Program-made: the position numbers and the translations under genes
Part shown: positions 18,301 to 28,729 of the stretch, piece by piece
Layout: each line of letters begins with the position of its first letter
Position numbering within the stretch: position 1 is the first letter of the stretch
From: Flavobacteriales bacterium
Lineage (GTDB): Bacteria > Bacteroidota > Bacteroidia > Flavobacteriales_D > Crocinitomicaceae
NCBI GenBank assembly: GCA_947460825.1
Contig: CANHHA010000004.1
Coordinates: 37,550-101,549, forward strand
DNA: 64,000 nt
Direction: 5' to 3'
Notes under the pieces: generated by a model
Database searches by the model: none
Told to the model about the DNA's origin: nothing
The model's input: the letters and a program-made list of their open reading frames with translations, nothing else

Positions 18301-19129
18301 AAGCACTTATCTGAATAAAATAATACGATTTATCGGAATAGGGATTTCTTCGCTGTTCGAACTCTACCGACCCGTTGGGGTACCATTGGTGAGGACCATG
18401 CCCATAAAAAAGGATATAATCTCCCTCATCGAAAGAACCGTCTTGCCCTCCAATGATACTGATGGCATTTTGAGCAAGGTCATCGGTATAGGGGGTAGCA
18501 TTTAGTTCAGGTAAACTTCCTTCTCCATTTCCAAAAACATGGATGTGATTTGGATTTAAGCCATTTACATTAATCCCAAGGGAACTTAATAAAGATCGAT
18601 CAATTTTGTGAATACCATCGGAACCGACAGAAATTTTGTACCATTCACCTTGTGCCAGCACTGAATTCGCCACAAAATCCTTGTTAATGGCGCTTGGGGT
18701 TTCCTTGGTTAAACTCACTGACACCGCAGTTATTTTTTTTACCGTTCCTTGCTCTATATAAAACGGATAACACGAAAAACTCAACATCGGTAAGTTAGCC
18801 GCCCGAACTACTTTTAAGGAATAGCTAAGGGAAGTTGGGAGCTCAAAACCGATGGCCGCCAAATAATTGATTTCAGCGGAAGTGGCGTTGATTGCAACGT
18901 AGGATATTAATTCACATGAAAAATCAACTGATTTTAACTCCTTGCGATACATATACCTTGGGACACCTTCCGTGGAGGCTTCGCCGGCAATCGAGGGCAC
19001 CAGGTACGTTGACTCCCCCAAACTGATTGAAATAGGCGCCGTCCATGGGATAATAATCTCAACCGCTTGAGCCCAAATGGATAACGCAGAAAAACAAATC
19101 AATAAACTTAGGGTGTGGAGGTATTTCAT
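15308..19129 (-). CDS. porU: PorU, T9SS C-terminal signal peptidase/sortase
   Basis: A gingipain-like (C25) cysteine peptidase that removes the C-terminal sorting domain of T9SS cargo and links cargo to the cell surface. At 1,273 residues it fits the family (about 1,150-1,300). It has an N-terminal signal peptide (LLICFSALSIWAQ) and a peptidase domain with catalytic His in MNYVGHGGEVGLA and Cys in LFVSATCEFTKYDDPS. A C-terminal sorting-like domain begins YNYPNPF. Like known PorU proteins, it keeps this domain. The ATG lies 4 nt after an exact TATTTTTG box. It is divergent from the PorP/SprF gene across about 100 bases. Confidence 0.97.
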   Translation of the reverse strand: MKYLHTLSLLICFSALSIWAQAVEIIIPWTAPISISLGESTYLVPSIAGEASTEGVPRYMYRKELKSVDFSCELISYVAINATSAEINYLAAIGFELPTSLSYSLKVVRAANLPMLSFSCYPFYIEQGTVKKITAVSVSLTKETPSAINKDFVANSVLAQGEWYKISVGSDGIHKIDRSLLSSLGINVNGLNPNHIHVFGNGEGSLPELNATPYTDDLAQNAISIIGGQDGSFDEGDYILFYGHGPHQWYPNGSVEFEQRRNPYSDKSYYFIQISASLPAKTINEIDYSSGVESVTYTSYDFRDVYENDLASLVGGGKRWYGELFDIELSRNFTFSVPAIESTTPARFRVSLAANAQSSAGTAQKYTLNGTQVFQSTLPVAPYDFNRSVVNFTVANPSSTLTLNLSVTRNNATTLAYLDRILLNARRNLIFSGAQFGFRNLTLPDSTVLVKYQLSNMNSTGFVWDLSVPHTPRKVNGILNGNVFNFWCEKYYREFVASNGTGFLTPSAIGRIENQNLHGLSQVDYLIVTPSAFFSQAERLANLHRSEGLAVHTVLVDQVYNEFSSGAQDPTAIRKMAKMFYDRSLQSGSKILKYLCLFGDGTYDPKDRIANNNNFIVTYQVDNSENHISALVTDDYFGMLDDNEAIFDSDMIDIGVGRLLISDVTQAKQQVDKIEHYMKNGSQIFQSANANCCLDNNSALTFGDWRTKVVQIADDEENGYFIKNDTEPQYEILKANHRELNVDKLYMDASPQQTSAGGQRYPEVFDAITDRINRGTLVMNYVGHGGEVGLAEERVVTIPQIQSWQNINALTLFVSATCEFTKYDDPSRVSAGEWMSLNPKGGAIALMTTTRSVFFGVNSSVGIAFTNNAFERDASGNPRTFGEIVEKTKNVALASDNKRSFTLIGDPALRIALPRLGVVTDSVNGAPYISIDTLSALSKVTIKGHIVDANQALVNNFNGTITPSVFDKIKNNQTLGQDPGSPVLDFELQRNILYKGKASVNNGYFEFSFIVPKDIALNYGRGKLSYYAFSNQIDAIGLDTTFIIGGIDPNGLVDSIGPEINAYLNDEQFIDGGISNEEPVLFIKLFDESGINTVGNGIGHDLMAILDEESSNPIILNEYYSADLNTYQSGQVKYPFSALATGNHSISVKAWDVNNNSSDVKISFNVQADENPMVKRLYNYPNPFSTSTEFMLEHNQSCDIMDVQIQIFTIGGRLVKTIQNQVNTQGFTTRGLFWDGRDDYGDKLANGVYIYRLQYQNNEGKRAEETEKLVIIN

Positions 19130-19133
19130 AGTG

Positions 19134-19141
19134 CAAAAATA
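19134..19141 (-). promoter_or_regulatory. -7 promoter box of porU-porV-ispF (TATTTTTG), 4 nt before the ATG
   Basis: An exact TAnnTTTG match on the minus strand. Four bases (CACT) separate it from the porU start codon, predicting a leaderless porU mRNA. It sits in the 104-base divergent gap shared with the PorP/SprF gene. No confident -33 element is seen. Confidence 0.6.
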
Positions 19142-19233
19142 AGGGGAAAGATCAAAAACGGAACGGTGTTTTATTTATTTGAAATTATTTACGATATTTG
19201 TAACCAAGTTAACTTAAATCCGTAGAAGCGCTC

Positions 19234-20229
19234 GTGATAAAACGTAAAAGTCTGTTCTTATTTCGCATGGTGAGTAAGCCCTTAATGGTTTTTCTATTCA
19301 CCTCATCAGTGTCCACGTTAATGGCGCAAGACCCCACATTTACTCAGTTTTATTCAAATCCTATTTATCTCAACCCTGCCTTAGCTGGTACCACGGGGTG
19401 CCCGAGGGTATCCATTAATTACCGAAATGAATGGCCTCAACTTACTGGTAACTACACCACGTACTCCGCAGCATTTGACTCTTATGTTAAGGATATTAAA
19501 GGTGGCGTGGGAATAATTGCGATGTATGACCAACAGGCAGAAGGGACCATTTCCACGACTATGTTAGGGGGGATTTACTCGTACAATTTAAAAATTAATC
19601 GCAAGGTTTCTGTTAATTTCGGAGTTAGAGCTGCCTACATTCAAAAGTATTTAGATTGGAGTAAATTAACCTTTGGTGACATGATCGATCCGCGTCGCGG
19701 ATTTATTTATCAAACTGGTGATGTTCCGAGAGGTGGAAAAAGAGGGCTTTTTGATGCAAGTGCAGGTGCCATTATCTTCACCAAGTATTTTTACGGCGGT
19801 TTTGCAGCACACCACATCAATCAACCGGATGAATCCATGATTCTTGGAACCAGTAAATTGCCCATGCGCCTAACCGCGCACATGGGCGGAACCATTCCAA
19901 TCGGAAGAAGAGGACGCTACACGGATGGTACTACCATAAAGCCAGCGATTATTTATCAGTATCAAAATGGATTTCAAGAGTTTAACATCGGTGGTTACCT
20001 GAATTACGAGCGTTTAAACATCGGAGTTTGGTACCGTAATAGGGATGCCATGGTATTCATTGTTGGCGTTAAAGCAGACAAGTTTCGCTTGGGATACAGC
20101 TACGATTTAACGGTATCAAAACTTGGCAATGGCCTTACCGGAGGATCCCATGAGGTTTCATTCCAAATGGACATTAAGTGTAGAAAAAAACCAAAAAACT
20201 TTAGAAAAATAAGTTGCCCTTCATTTTAA
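19234..20229 (+). CDS. PorP/SprF-family type IX secretion outer-membrane protein
   Basis: A 331-residue outer-membrane beta-barrel of the PorP/SprF family. Members help secrete or anchor specific large adhesins or associate with the T9SS core. The diagnostic start of the mature protein is QDPTFTQFYSNPIYLNPALA after a signal peptide, and NYRNEWPQL follows shortly. The GTG at 19234 is used here. An ATG 11 codons later (MVSKPLMVFLF) would also give a good signal peptide. It lies between divergent porU and the downstream gldJ, 51 bases before gldJ, a place where flavobacterial gld/por loci normally have no such gene. Confidence 0.92.
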   Translation: MIKRKSLFLFRMVSKPLMVFLFTSSVSTLMAQDPTFTQFYSNPIYLNPALAGTTGCPRVSINYRNEWPQLTGNYTTYSAAFDSYVKDIKGGVGIIAMYDQQAEGTISTTMLGGIYSYNLKINRKVSVNFGVRAAYIQKYLDWSKLTFGDMIDPRRGFIYQTGDVPRGGKRGLFDASAGAIIFTKYFYGGFAAHHINQPDESMILGTSKLPMRLTAHMGGTIPIGRRGRYTDGTTIKPAIIYQYQNGFQEFNIGGYLNYERLNIGVWYRNRDAMVFIVGVKADKFRLGYSYDLTVSKLGNGLTGGSHEVSFQMDIKCRKKPKNFRKISCPSF

Positions 20230-20280
20230 GTGTAACCATTAAATAAAATTGAATTTAAATTGAGCCAAATTAGCACATAT

Positions 20281-23103
20281 ATGAAACGTTCAATAATTAC
20301 AAAAATCTCGTATGCGTTTATCGCAGTGGGATTAATGGCTAGTTGTCAGAAAGAAACATCCTCGTCTACGGGTTGGGAGTATAACAACATCAACAACGGC
20401 GGATTTGAGAAAGCGGACTTCGAAGAACAACGAACCGGACCCGGTCTGGTGATGATTGAAGGAGGAACCTTTACGATGGGTAGAACGGAAGAAGACGTTT
20501 TCGACGATAACAATAACCGTCCAAACCGCTTTACTGTATCTTCCTTTTACATGGACCGTACCGAAGTTACTAATTTCCATTGGTTAGAGTATGTATATTG
20601 GATGAAGCGCGTATATTATAAAACGTACCCGCACATTTACAAAAAAGCACTTCCTGATACCTTATGTTGGAGAGATCCCCTTTCCTACCGAGAAAAATTT
20701 GTGGAGTACTATTTCCGCTACCCTGCTTACCGCGATTATCCGGTGGTTGGTGTTTCTTGGATTCAAGCCAATGATTTTTGTAAATGGAGAACTGACCGTG
20801 TGAACGAGTATATTCTTGTGGAGCAAGGAATCATTAAATGGCATTTTGCTGATATAATAGAAGACGGAGGTGATTTGGGAGCCCTCGGACCTGATAGCAA
20901 GTATGCCAAGAAATCTCAGAATGCTCCTGAAAACATGTTTAACACCGAAAGTTATTTAGCGGGTCAATATAATATCGAATCGGGTAAAATAGCTCCATCT
21001 AGTCCTCAAGATAGGTTGGACTATAAATATAAAGGTACGGGTTACACGCTTACCGATGGAAATGCTACTAAAACAAAGCCTGGTGAGACTTATCCAAGAG
21101 ACCCATACATGCTAAACAATTATGACCCGGTGTATGCTATTAAAAATGATGAAAACTATTACCAAGGGAAACGTTTAGTTCGCTTAGAAGATGGAATTCT
21201 TCTTCCAAAGTATCGTCTTCCCACAGAAGCTGAATGGGAATATGCTGCGCTAGGCTTGCTTGGTAACTTAGATCCGAACTCTGAAAACATTGACGAACGC
21301 AGAATTTACCCATGGGATGGGCATTATGTTCGGTATGATGAAGAGCAATTTCAAGGAACAATCCAGGCAAACTTTGTTCGCGGTACAGGTGATCACATGG
21401 GGGTTGCAGGAGCCTTGAATGACGGTGCAGATGCAACTACCTATGTAGACGCATATTGGCCAAATGATTTCGGTTTATACAACATGGCGGGGAATGTATC
21501 TGAGTGGGTAATGGACACCTATCGTCCAACCACGAGCGATATGGCAGAAGGATTTATGCCGTTCCGAGGCAACGTATACCAAACGCCACTAATGGTTCCA
21601 GACGGACTTCACGATAAATATGTTAAAACGAAGGACAATATTTATGATGTTCACGGCATGAAGGAATTTGTAAATGAATATGCTCGCGTGCTATATGCTC
21701 GTCATGGAAATATTAGCACAGATTTGGACCGTAAATACAGTGATTTTTATGGGGACCAATTAGAATCAACACGACGAGCCAAAGAAGAGAATTCTGCTAA
21801 AGTGTATATAGCCAATGGGGGTGCCGTTAACCAACGAATTGTTATTGCAGGCAGCAAAGACTCAATTCAATTAATCAGTAAATTCAATGGCATTGGAAAA
21901 CCTAAGAGTTTACAATGGACTATACTCGATGAGTCAGGAAATCCAATGAAAACAGGTGTTGATTTTTGGATTGATACACTAACAAATAAATCTTCTGAAT
22001 TCTCTGATACCGCATGGGTAAAATTATTGACGCCTGGAAAATATGGAATTAGTTTGACTGTGGAAGATTCTAAAGGAGTTAAAACCACCGCTAAACTAGA
22101 AAAATATTTAGTAGCTGGAGATGCGAATGATGCACCATTTATCAATAGCCAACGACAAAAAGCGATGATTAATTCGCGTCAGGATAAGCGGAAATATCAA
22201 TTTAACAGCCCGAGCAATTACTACACATCTAATGGTCGTAAACTTACGACACAAGATAAAGCTCAACTAGAAGTGCTTGATGAATTGAATTCTCTTATTG
22301 ATACTGCAATTTTCATGTACAATAAAGGCAATACCGTAAAGGCATCAGCGTACATTGAACGTGCCTTATTCAGTAATATTCCAAATACCAAAATTAAACA
22401 TGGCGATTTTAGAAGTCAAAAAGACTTGAATCTAATTAATACTTTTAATAATGGTGCTACAGAAGGTTTAACTGATGAAGCAAATTGGGATCAAATTGGA
22501 TTATTTATTGATACTGATCCTGATACTGCCCAAGTAGCAATGGAATTTAAATCTGCTTTCAGCAATGAGTATTTAGAATCCAAATTCCCTAATTATGCCA
22601 CTGATCAAACCATCACCACATGGTTGTTAAATCTTCGCAATGGGCTATCTGAATATACGATTGAAAGTCGTGGTAAGCAACGTTGGAGAAACGTTACGGA
22701 AGAGGAAAACATTGGTCGTTTAAACTACCGAAAAGATGACTACATCGATTATTTAGACGGAGACCTAGAATCTTCTATCTTCTATAACAATACAAAACGT
22801 AAGGATGATATTAACTCTGGACGTTTAAGTGCAAAGAATACCGTTTATCAATCTCAACATGAGAATCGTGACTTGAACGACGAACTCATTACCTCGAATT
22901 CTTCTGGATGGCCAACTACCCTGATTTCAGACCGTTCTAAGGTATACAAAGGAGGTTCTTGGGCTGATAGAGCGTATTGGTTATCTGCTGGAAACCGACG
23001 ATTCCTAGATGAAGACAAAACGAGTGCAACCATCGGTTTCCGATGTGCGATGGATCGCCTAGGTGGTCAACCTAATTTAAATTACAAGAAAAGGAAACGT
23101 TAG
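20281..23103 (+). CDS. gldJ: GldJ, gliding motility / T9SS lipoprotein, unusually long
   Basis: An outer-membrane lipoprotein required for gliding and for type IX secretion in flavobacteria. It resembles formylglycine-generating enzymes (FGE) but serves as a structural part. The protein is 940 residues from the ATG at 20281. The lipobox is LMASC with the lipidated Cys near residue 22. The FGE-like fold starts LVMIEGGTFTMG and includes the TEVTNFHWLEY, PVVGVSWIQANDFCKW and YRLPTEAEWEYAA blocks, with GNVSEWVMD near 403-411. The fold resumes at VYKGGSWADRAYWLSAGNRR (about 887) and ends IGFRCAMDRL. Known GldJ is near 560 residues. The extra length sits between the last two blocks. The gene is followed by an intrinsic terminator and murF, the flavobacterial order. 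Confidence 0.95.
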   Translation: MKRSIITKISYAFIAVGLMASCQKETSSSTGWEYNNINNGGFEKADFEEQRTGPGLVMIEGGTFTMGRTEEDVFDDNNNRPNRFTVSSFYMDRTEVTNFHWLEYVYWMKRVYYKTYPHIYKKALPDTLCWRDPLSYREKFVEYYFRYPAYRDYPVVGVSWIQANDFCKWRTDRVNEYILVEQGIIKWHFADIIEDGGDLGALGPDSKYAKKSQNAPENMFNTESYLAGQYNIESGKIAPSSPQDRLDYKYKGTGYTLTDGNATKTKPGETYPRDPYMLNNYDPVYAIKNDENYYQGKRLVRLEDGILLPKYRLPTEAEWEYAALGLLGNLDPNSENIDERRIYPWDGHYVRYDEEQFQGTIQANFVRGTGDHMGVAGALNDGADATTYVDAYWPNDFGLYNMAGNVSEWVMDTYRPTTSDMAEGFMPFRGNVYQTPLMVPDGLHDKYVKTKDNIYDVHGMKEFVNEYARVLYARHGNISTDLDRKYSDFYGDQLESTRRAKEENSAKVYIANGGAVNQRIVIAGSKDSIQLISKFNGIGKPKSLQWTILDESGNPMKTGVDFWIDTLTNKSSEFSDTAWVKLLTPGKYGISLTVEDSKGVKTTAKLEKYLVAGDANDAPFINSQRQKAMINSRQDKRKYQFNSPSNYYTSNGRKLTTQDKAQLEVLDELNSLIDTAIFMYNKGNTVKASAYIERALFSNIPNTKIKHGDFRSQKDLNLINTFNNGATEGLTDEANWDQIGLFIDTDPDTAQVAMEFKSAFSNEYLESKFPNYATDQTITTWLLNLRNGLSEYTIESRGKQRWRNVTEEENIGRLNYRKDDYIDYLDGDLESSIFYNNTKRKDDINSGRLSAKNTVYQSQHENRDLNDELITSNSSGWPTTLISDRSKVYKGGSWADRAYWLSAGNRRFLDEDKTSATIGFRCAMDRLGGQPNLNYKKRKR

Positions 23104-23121
23104 AAAATTCCCAACTTTAAT

Positions 23122-23129
23122 TAACTTTG
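23122..23129 (+). promoter_or_regulatory. -7 promoter box of murF (TAACTTTG)
   Basis: An exact TAnnTTTG match abutting the 5' arm of the gldJ terminator. The predicted transcription start, about five bases downstream, is inside the hairpin, so a murF transcript from here would lack the 5' arm and could not form the terminator. Confidence 0.5.
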
Positions 23130-23154
23130 AGTCCCGCACAAGCGGGACTTTTTT
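23130..23154 (+). terminator. Intrinsic terminator of gldJ
   Basis: A perfect 8-bp GC-rich stem (agtcccgc / gcgggact) with a 4-base loop is followed by six T. It ends at the base before the murF ATG. This is a strong intrinsic terminator by structure. Confidence 0.85.
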
Positions 23155-24432
23155 ATGGAACAACATTTTCCTATATTTTATGAATGTTCGGGTATTTCAA
23201 CGGATACGCGGACCATTTCACCCGGTGATCTTTTCATTTGTTTAAAAGGGGATCGATATGACGCCAACGAATTTGCTGAACAGGCATTATCGCAAGGCGC
23301 GAAGTACGTGATTAGTTCTGATGAAGCTCGATGTAATAATTTGAACATCCTATTTGTTGATGATACCCTGCACTTCTTGCAAGCGCTGGCCAAGCACCAC
23401 AGAAAGCAATTCAATATTCCAATCCTTGGCATTACAGGGAGTAACGGTAAAACCACCACCAAGGAACTGATTAATGCGGTACTGGAGACAGAACGTGAGG
23501 TTCTTTGTACCACGGGTAACTTAAACAATCACATCGGTGTGCCCCTAACCCTACTTCGTTTAAATGCTACCCATGAAATAGCGATCATTGAAATGGGCGC
23601 CAATAAACCCGGGGACATTGAAGAACTTTGTACCATCGCAGAACCCACACATGGCATCATTACGAATATTGGGAGCGCTCATTTAGAAGGTTTTGGAACC
23701 TTTGAAGGAGTGCTTAATACTAAACTGGCCTTGTATCGTGCCATTGAAACGCAAGGAGGAACGCTTTTCTTTAATGCGGATGATCCCGTATTAACGCAAC
23801 ATCTCCCTCAAATCCGTTCAATCAATTACGGCATGAACAACGCAGCGAATTGTCAAGGAACTATAATCGAATTAACTCCTTACGTCAACTTTCAATATAC
23901 CATTGATCACGTAGTTTCACCACGTATAAAAAGCCATTTAATTGGTGCGTATAACCTTTCTAATTTTCTTGCTGCAGTTTGCATAGGGCATTTTTTCCAA
24001 ATAACACCAGCGTCGATACAACAGGGACTTGAAAACTATATTCCATCGAACAATCGATCGCAAGTTCATAAAACCGCACGAAATACCTTAATTCTTGATT
24101 GTTACAATGCTAATCCATCAAGCATGCTGGCCGCGTTAGATTCCTTTGCTCAAATACCTCACCCACAAAAGATTGCCATCTTGGGAGACATGTTGGAATT
24201 AGGAACGTTTTCCGAAGAAGCGCACTCAGCGCTTTTAGATCAGGCGTTTACATTAGGAATTCCGGTAATTACCGTTGGAAAAGAATTTGAACGAATCACC
24301 ACGGAACGCGATCACTTTAAGGATACTCAAGGTTTAATTTCATCGGGATTACTCGCTCGGTATACGGAAGCGCTAATTTTAATCAAAGGATCAAGAGGTA
24401 TTGGACTAGAGCAAATTGCACCCTATCTTTAA
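23155..24432 (+). CDS. murF: UDP-N-acetylmuramoyl-tripeptide--D-alanyl-D-alanine ligase
   Basis: The last cytoplasmic amino-acid ligase of peptidoglycan precursor synthesis, adding D-Ala-D-Ala to the UDP-MurNAc-tripeptide. The 425 residues fit the family. The ATP-binding loop [12 protein letters not shown] is near residues 96-107. The N-terminal Mur domain has [18 protein letters not shown], and the C-terminal domain has [16 protein letters not shown]. Its neighbour upstream is gldJ, a pairing conserved in flavobacteria. Its stop codon overlaps the convergent prfB stop as TTAA. Confidence 0.97.
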   Translation: MEQHFPIFYECSGISTDTRTISPGDLFICLKGDRYDANEFAEQALSQGAKYVISSDEARCNNLNILFVDDTLHFLQALAKHHRKQFNIPILGITGSNGKTTTKELINAVLETEREVLCTTGNLNNHIGVPLTLLRLNATHEIAIIEMGANKPGDIEELCTIAEPTHGIITNIGSAHLEGFGTFEGVLNTKLALYRAIETQGGTLFFNADDPVLTQHLPQIRSINYGMNNAANCQGTIIELTPYVNFQYTIDHVVSPRIKSHLIGAYNLSNFLAAVCIGHFFQITPASIQQGLENYIPSNNRSQVHKTARNTLILDCYNANPSSMLAALDSFAQIPHPQKIAILGDMLELGTFSEEAHSALLDQAFTLGIPVITVGKEFERITTERDHFKDTQGLISSGLLARYTEALILIKGSRGIGLEQIAPYL

Positions 24433-25511
24433 CCCCCGTATTGCATTAAAAAGGCTTTTAAGAACTCGTCTAATTCGCCATTCATAACCGCATCTACATC
24501 GGAGGTTTCTATACCCGTTCGAACATCCTTTACCAATTTATACGGGTGCATCACATAATTTCGAATTTGTGAACCCCATTCAATTTTCTTCTTTCCAGCT
24601 TCGATTTCGCTGCGTTTCTCCATACGCTCGCGCAAGACCAATTCATACAATTGGGAGCGCAGCAATTGCATCGCCTTTTCTTTATTCGCTAATTGGGAAC
24701 GAGATTCTGAATTTTCAATAATTATTCCGGATGGGGCATGACGTAAACGAACCGCTGTTTCTACCTTATTTACGTTTTGGCCTCCTGCACCTCCAGAACG
24801 GAATGTTTCCCATGAAATATCTGCCGGGTTAACATGAATTTCAATTTGATCATCGACCAAGGGATAGACATACACAGAAACGAAGGAAGTATGGCGTTTA
24901 GCATTGGAATCGAAGGGTGAAATGCGCACCAATCGATGCACCCCATTTTCACCTTTCAAATAACCGAAAGCAAATTCACCATCAAACTCCAAAGAAACGG
25001 TTTTAATTCCGGCCACATCCCCTTCTTGAAGATTCAGTTCAGTTATTTTACAGCCCTGCTTTTGCGCCCACATTAAATACATCCGCATGAGCATAGAAGC
25101 CCAATCACAACTTTCTGTACCACCTGCGCCTGCAGTAATTTGGATTACGGCACTCAAGGAGTCTTCTTCATTCGACAACATATTTTTGAGCTCCAGTTCT
25201 TCCACAAATACACCAAGTTGTTGATATTGTTCTTGTACCTCAGCAGCAGAGGCCCCACCTTCTTTCTCAAATTCTATCAAGACCTGAAGATCTTCATATC
25301 CTGATTGAATTCGTTTAAATCCTTCTACCCAATATTTTAAGCCTCGAATTATTTTCATCTGGGCTTCCGCCTTTTTTGGATCATCCCAAAAACTTGGATC
25401 TTGAGTGCGCAACTCTTCTTCACTTAACTGCTCTGTTTTTTCTGCAATTTTCAAGTAATTATAAATCGTCTGAATCCGCTGCTCTAATTCTTTATTTTGT
25501 TCATTGGTCAT
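24429..25511 (-). CDS. prfB: Peptide chain release factor 2
   Basis: Terminates translation at UGA and UAA. The 360 residues match RF2. The RF2-type SPF codon-recognition motif is present as [14 protein letters not shown], and the catalytic GGQ lies in [13 protein letters not shown] near residue 243. The gene reads through in one frame: at the position where many bacteria have the CUU-UGA +1 frameshift site, this gene has TACTTGAAA. The programmed autoregulatory frameshift is therefore absent. The ATG at 25511 is chosen over an upstream TTG because it follows an exact promoter box by 4 nt. Confidence 0.97.
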   Translation of the reverse strand: MTNEQNKELEQRIQTIYNYLKIAEKTEQLSEEELRTQDPSFWDDPKKAEAQMKIIRGLKYWVEGFKRIQSGYEDLQVLIEFEKEGGASAAEVQEQYQQLGVFVEELELKNMLSNEEDSLSAVIQITAGAGGTESCDWASMLMRMYLMWAQKQGCKITELNLQEGDVAGIKTVSLEFDGEFAFGYLKGENGVHRLVRISPFDSNAKRHTSFVSVYVYPLVDDQIEIHVNPADISWETFRSGGAGGQNVNKVETAVRLRHAPSGIIIENSESRSQLANKEKAMQLLRSQLYELVLRERMEKRSEIEAGKKKIEWGSQIRNYVMHPYKLVKDVRTGIETSDVDAVMNGELDEFLKAFLMQYGG

Positions 25512-25515
25512 GATG

Positions 25516-25523
25516 CAAAAGTA
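25516..25523 (-). promoter_or_regulatory. -7 promoter box of prfB (TACTTTTG), 4 nt before the ATG
   Basis: An exact TAnnTTTG match on the minus strand separated by four bases (CATC) from the prfB ATG at 25511. A transcription start five bases past the box would be the A of the ATG itself. Confidence 0.62.
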
Positions 25524-25564
25524 CAAAAGTTAAGTCCTACCCTGTTTGAATCGTTTGATTATAT

Positions 25565-25572
25565 TATTTTTG
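25565..25572 (+). promoter_or_regulatory. -7 promoter box of gcvH (TATTTTTG)
   Basis: An exact TAnnTTTG match 16 nt before the gcvH ATG. Unlike several neighbours, this spacing leaves a short A-rich leader, typical of Bacteroidetes initiation regions without Shine-Dalgarno sequence. Confidence 0.55.
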
Positions 25573-25588
25573 TAAAAAAACAAGAGCC

Positions 25589-25966
25589 ATGAATATACCT
25601 GCGAATTTAAAATACACCAAAGAGCACGAATGGATTGCCATTGAAGGAGATATAGCAACCATTGGGATTACCGATTTTGCACAGAGCGAACTAGGAGATA
25701 TCGTTTATGTTGAAATCGAAACGATTGGCGAAACGTTATCCAAGGATGAGGTGTTTGGATCTGTGGAGGCTGTAAAAACCGTTTCCGATTTATTTATGCC
25801 TGTAAGCGGTGAAATTCTTGAATTCAATGGTGACTTGGAGTCTAATCCTGAAGTGGTGAATAACGACCCTTACGGTTCAGGATGGATGATTAAAGTGCAA
25901 ATTTCTGACATGGGTGAATTAGAAGGACTTATGGATGCTACTGCATACCAAGACTTAGTTGGATAA
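25589..25966 (+). CDS. gcvH: Glycine cleavage system H protein
   Basis: The lipoyl-carrying shuttle of the glycine cleavage complex, which moves the aminomethyl intermediate between the P, T and L proteins. The 125 residues match the family. The chain opens [16 protein letters not shown]. The lipoylated lysine is in [12 protein letters not shown] near residue 63. The other cleavage-system genes are not in the window. A strong bidirectional terminator separates it from convergent gyrB. Confidence 0.97.
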   Translation: MNIPANLKYTKEHEWIAIEGDIATIGITDFAQSELGDIVYVEIETIGETLSKDEVFGSVEAVKTVSDLFMPVSGEILEFNGDLESNPEVVNNDPYGSGWMIKVQISDMGELEGLMDATAYQDLVG

Positions 25967-25984
25967 TACCATTCCTTTACACAT

Positions 25985-26020
25985 AAAAAAAGCCCTGACG
26001 GTTTCGTCAGGGCTTTTTTT

Positions 26021-26022
<2 letters not shown>
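25985..26022. terminator. Bidirectional intrinsic terminator between gcvH and gyrB
   Basis: A perfect 10-bp stem (agccctgacg / cgtcagggct) with a 4-base loop is flanked by an A run on the left and a T run on the right, so it can terminate both convergent genes. The right-hand T run reaches into the gyrB stop codon. Confidence 0.92.
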
Positions 26023-28000
<1,978 letters not shown>

Positions 28001-28094
28001 TTAAAAATACCATACAAAAATACGTAAAAACGGGCGTGAAAACGGAGAATAACCCGAGTAAAATCCCTTAACTTTTCAACAAAATTTCAACGAT

Positions 28095-28679
28095 TTACTT
28101 GGATTTTATCCAAGTAATGATTTCGGGGTCATTCGGAGGTGTAGTTGGTGAAATTACACGAACTAAAAATCCATTTTCATCGATTAAATATTTCTGAAAA
28201 TTCCATTTAACCTCATTGTCTTCAAGTCCGTTTTTGGAAAGGTTCGTTAGAAACTCATACACGGGATGCATGTCTCTCCCTTTCACTGAAATTTTAGACA
28301 TCATTGGAAAGGACACCCCATAATTTTTAGAGCAAAATGCAGCGATTTCGCCATCGGACCCGGGCTCTTGCGCCATAAAATTATTCGCAGGGAATCCCAC
28401 AATAATAAAATTCGAATCTTTAAACGCTCGGTAAAGCGCCTCTAGTTCTTTATATTGAGGAGTTAGGCCACACTTGGATGCGGTATTCACAACCATCATC
28501 TTCTTCCCTTTAAAAGCTGATAAGTTTAAGCTATCGCCGTCGATGGTTTGCACCGTGAATTCATGTATAGATTGCTTGATCATTCCTGAAGAGTTTTTAG
28601 TAGGATTGCTAACATTGCGTTGACCCGTGCTGCAAAAAGAGAGTCCAAGGGCCAAAAAGAGTAAACCGAATATTTTCAT
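28095..28679 (-). CDS. Glutathione peroxidase family lipoprotein
   Basis: A thiol peroxidase of the glutathione peroxidase fold, reducing peroxides and probably using thioredoxin-like donors, as most bacterial non-selenium members do. The peroxidatic residue is Cys in NTASKCGLTPQY. The FPANNF block and the WNFQKYL motif (Trp and Asn of the active site) are present, as is a second Cys in IAAFCSKNYG that could resolve the intermediate. The N-terminus (IFGLLFLALGLSFC) is a lipoprotein signal ending in a lipobox Cys. The enzyme is therefore predicted to be membrane-anchored outside the cytoplasm. The ATG at 28679 is chosen because it starts this signal. 194 residues. Confidence 0.92.
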   Translation of the reverse strand: MKIFGLLFLALGLSFCSTGQRNVSNPTKNSSGMIKQSIHEFTVQTIDGDSLNLSAFKGKKMMVVNTASKCGLTPQYKELEALYRAFKDSNFIIVGFPANNFMAQEPGSDGEIAAFCSKNYGVSFPMMSKISVKGRDMHPVYEFLTNLSKNGLEDNEVKWNFQKYLIDENGFLVRVISPTTPPNDPEIITWIKSK

Positions 28680-28729
28680 ATAATCAAAACAAACAATAAC
28701 CAAATTAGTTTAATTGCGTTTAACATTCC

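Noticed and set aside
21800..22640. A/T-rich stretch considered as a mobile insertion in gldJ
   Set aside because: The frame is continuous, with no terminal repeats or transposase, and the flanking FGE-like blocks stay in register; it is treated as a domain insertion instead.
24429..25526. Frameshifted RF2 considered
   Set aside because: The reading frame is continuous through the usual slip site, so no frameshift is needed.
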